Part shown: positions 62,205 to 64,000 of the stretch, piece after piece
How the letters are laid out: every line of letters begins with the position of its first letter
Numbering within the stretch: position 1 is the first letter of the stretch
NCBI GenBank assembly: GCA_009768925.2
Contig: VHIT02000054.1
Span: forward strand, 62,001-126,000
Origin: Cryptosporidium bovis
Taxonomy: Eukaryota; Apicomplexa; Conoidasida; Eucoccidiorida; Cryptosporidiidae
Direction of reading: 5' to 3'
Length of the DNA stretch: 64,000 nucleotides
Program-made: the position numbers and the translations under genes
The notes under the pieces: generated by a model
Database searches by the model: none
Told to the model about the DNA's origin: nothing
The model's input: the letters and a program-made list of their open reading frames with translations, nothing else

Positions 62205-62536
62205 ACATTAAACTACAATTCTGTTAGTTTTACCTCACATTTTTTAAATTAAATTATCTAGGTGCAATTCCCTTGTGCACTGAGTAAATTTGGCGCCGAC
62301 CTAATAATATTTAGTTCATTTGCTGTATTTTTTCTCTCACAAACGCCCTGCCTGTTTTCAAGCACTTCTTGGGAATTAATTTACAATTTAAGTATTTATA
62401 CAACACACTTTGGAGTGTTATATATATGTGAGCTTTCTAAGTAACAGACCACAACGCTGCGCAGCCCTCGATTTTGTGGTTTAGAGATTGAGAAATATTA
62501 GCAAACATCTTCAAATAGAATTAATATGTATGAAAG
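62205..62536. promoter_or_regulatory. Intergenic region with E2F-like site
   Basis: GGCGCC at 62292-62297 (context TTTGGCGCCGAC), 240 bp upstream of the SF-assemblin-like gene. No real gene here; an open frame runs through it from a GTG. Confidence 0.5.
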
Positions 62537-63253
62537 ATGGAGAGTTATGTTCCAGCGAAAAACAAGAACAAAATTGCAGAAATAGTAAGAATTCAGGAAG
62601 AGGTAAAAGATGAAATATTAGATTGTATAAGAGAAAGGGAAAGAATGATGTTAGAGCTGCAAAAAACTACCGAGAGTATAGGAAACAATATGATTGAAGA
62701 AACAACAATGAAGGTTTTGCACAGAATAGAACTAATTATGAATACATTGGAAGGCATATTGTGTAGGTGCGAGTTGGTAGAAGCAAAGTTTACAAATACA
62801 AAAAATAACTCAACAGATAATATCCACATTAAACAAATAAATCATTTAAATGCGGAATTCGAAAAAATTAAGCAAGAGTTAAGAAGCTACTATATTACCA
62901 TTGAGAAAGTAACAAACATATTTATAAACGCAAATCAGATAAACAACTCTACAATTAAGAATATAAACGATAAAATATCAAAACTTTCGAGCAGTAAAAG
63001 TCATTTTGGTTTGCATGAGAGAATCAAAGAATTCAGCAATAATTTTGAGAACAACTCAAGAATTAACTTATTCAACCCACACAATCAATTTAACAATTTT
63101 GTTACACAAGAATTTAAGAGCATAAGGAATGCCATCAACTCCACCTCAAAGTCAAGACAAGAGGCGGACGATAGCATTGCTAATGCAATGAAAGAGTTTA
63201 CTGAAACGCTTCAAAACGGCTTAAAAATTGCAGTTAACAATTCAAAGTTCTAA
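62537..63253 (+). CDS. SFA: SF-assemblin-like coiled-coil protein
   Basis: 238 aa, single exon, ATG start. Almost wholly helical coiled coil: AEIVRIQEEVKDEILDCIRE, TMKVLHRIELIMNTLEGIL and INHLNAEFEKIKQELRSYY. The C-terminus FKSIRNAINSTSKSRQEADD, then SIANAMKEFTETLQNGLKIA fits the SF-assemblin/beta-giardin ending (x-R-E-A-D-D-x-I-x-x-A-x-x-x-Y-x-x-x-LQxGLxI). SF-assemblins build striated fibres at basal bodies; in Toxoplasma the SFA fibre connects centrosome and daughter buds during division. An upstream E2F-like site would be consistent with cell-cycle control, an inference. A generic coiled-coil protein is the alternative. Confidence 0.55.
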   Translation: MESYVPAKNKNKIAEIVRIQEEVKDEILDCIRERERMMLELQKTTESIGNNMIEETTMKVLHRIELIMNTLEGILCRCELVEAKFTNTKNNSTDNIHIKQINHLNAEFEKIKQELRSYYITIEKVTNIFINANQINNSTIKNINDKISKLSSSKSHFGLHERIKEFSNNFENNSRINLFNPHNQFNNFVTQEFKSIRNAINSTSKSRQEADDSIANAMKEFTETLQNGLKIAVNNSKF

Positions 63254-63731
63254 TTTGTTTGTGCATTTGTTTTATGCCAATGCTCGCAACATTGTAAATA
63301 ATTCATATCAGGCGCCACATTGGCAGTGCTACAATTATTAATGAGGTACTTATCAGTAATTAGTTTGTATTAAGGCTAAATATGTATATAGCGACAGTAG
63401 TTGTTGTTTAATGTTGGTTTTATGTGTTTAATTATGTCTTTGATTGTTCACCGAACCATTTGTCAGATTCACAGACCTTTTTTTAATTTTGCATTTAATT
63501 GGAACAGTGAGGGGTTGGGTGGGGGCGGCAGATTTGTATTGCTAAAAATGTAAATACGTGAAGTGCTTATTTAAATTCAGTTTGTAGAAGAATAACATAT
63601 TTTTGGATTGAAGTTTATTTAATTATCTATTATTAAAATACGGAAAAAGTAAGCTTTTCCCTGCCTTTGCTTTAGAACAAGCTAACGTTTTTTTTACATC
63701 AGATATATAGTGTGGCAAGCAACTCTCGGGG
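63254..63731. promoter_or_regulatory. Intergenic region with E2F-like site and G-rich tract
   Basis: GGCGCC at 63311-63316, about 420 bp before the ACBP start, and a G-rich tract at about 63508-63530 (GGGGTTGGGTGGGGGCGG) that could form a quadruplex-like structure. No ORF supported. Confidence 0.5.
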
Positions 63732-64000
63732 ATGACGGACATATTGGAGAAGAATACTAAATTCGCAAGTGCAGCGAAATATTGTGCAGACAATGTGAGC
63801 TCTTTTAGCAACGATGAATTGCTGGAATTGTATGGATACTATAAGCAGGCAACAGTGGGCGATTCTCCAAATTCCGGTTCCTCTGTTTTTTCAGTATTTA
63901 GTCTTAAAGACAAGGCCAAAGCTAAATCATGGGCTGAGAAAAAGGGTATTAGTCCGGAGGATGCAGCTGAAAAATATATTGAACTTATTATTAAGAAAAA
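63732..64000 (+). CDS. ACBP: Acyl-CoA-binding protein (ACBP), 5' part only
   Basis: ATG 63732; the frame is open to the window end, so the gene is truncated here (89 complete codons). The ACB domain is nearly complete: KFASAAKYCADNV, then SFSNDELLELYGYYKQATVG (the acyl-CoA/CoA site with YYKQ), FSLKDKAKAKSWAEKKG and SPEDAAEKYIELI. ACBPs bind medium- and long-chain acyl-CoA and shuttle it between membranes. A known Cryptosporidium ACBP carries ankyrin repeats after the ACB domain; whether this one does lies outside the window. Confidence 0.95.
   Translation, partial: MTDILEKNTKFASAAKYCADNVSSFSNDELLELYGYYKQATVGDSPNSGSSVFSVFSLKDKAKAKSWAEKKGISPEDAAEKYIELIIKK

Noticed and set aside
62262-62444. 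60-codon plus-strand frame after tepsin
   Set aside because: GTG start, covers the E2F-like site, no recognisable protein features.

Overview
The window reads as nuclear DNA of an apicomplexan, most likely Cryptosporidium (species not resolved). The evidence is a very AT-rich, gene-dense sequence with asparagine-rich proteins, no transposons, mostly single-exon genes, a few short GT-AG introns, and upstream sequences carrying E2F-like (GGCGCC/GGCGGG) and AP2-like (TGCATGCA) motifs. Several listed open frames begin at TTG or GTG; for a eukaryote I moved these to the first in-frame ATG or to a splice-supported start. No tRNA, rRNA, CRISPR or mobile element was recognised.

Layout. 1-14 kb: BCD1-like zf-HIT protein, Snf7/CHMP4, spliced CTNNBL1, an N-glycosylation-rich secreted protein, VMP1, a FoP/CHTOP-type RNA-export adaptor with a ~0.95 kb first intron, a BSD-domain protein ending in a 42-bp minisatellite, and a tiny three-exon membrane protein. 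14-28 kb: AP-1 gamma adaptin, a four-exon Hrq1/RecQ4-type helicase, an unrecognised coiled-coil protein, DCP1 and VPS18. 28-41 kb: PH-domain protein, EF-hand protein, a spliced two-TM mini-gene, a small secreted protein, an aspartyl-protease-like protein with degenerate catalytic motifs, RanBP1, an alpha/beta hydrolase and RNase H2 subunit B. 41-64 kb: a CTFxP-motif protein, nuclear cap-binding CBP80, a small basic protein, RBM42, a second alpha/beta hydrolase, a large unknown protein, a membrane-anchored CocE/S15-like hydrolase, phosphatidylserine synthase, tepsin/ENTH, an SF-assemblin-like protein and the first part of an acyl-CoA-binding protein cut by the window end.

There is no operon-like system. 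Two functional groups recur: RNA metabolism (BCD1, CTNNBL1, FoP adaptor, DCP1, CBP80, RBM42, RanBP1) and membrane traffic or lipids (Snf7, VMP1, AP-1 gamma, VPS18, tepsin, PSS, ACBP). Genes are often arranged as divergent pairs sharing a promoter containing an E2F-like box, and as convergent pairs only 30-80 bp apart. The best leads for new biology are the long first intron of the export-adaptor gene, a 50-bp perfect palindrome just upstream of VMP1, the degenerate aspartyl protease, unannotated micro-genes found by splicing, and two GC-rich islands in otherwise AT-rich intergenic DNA.
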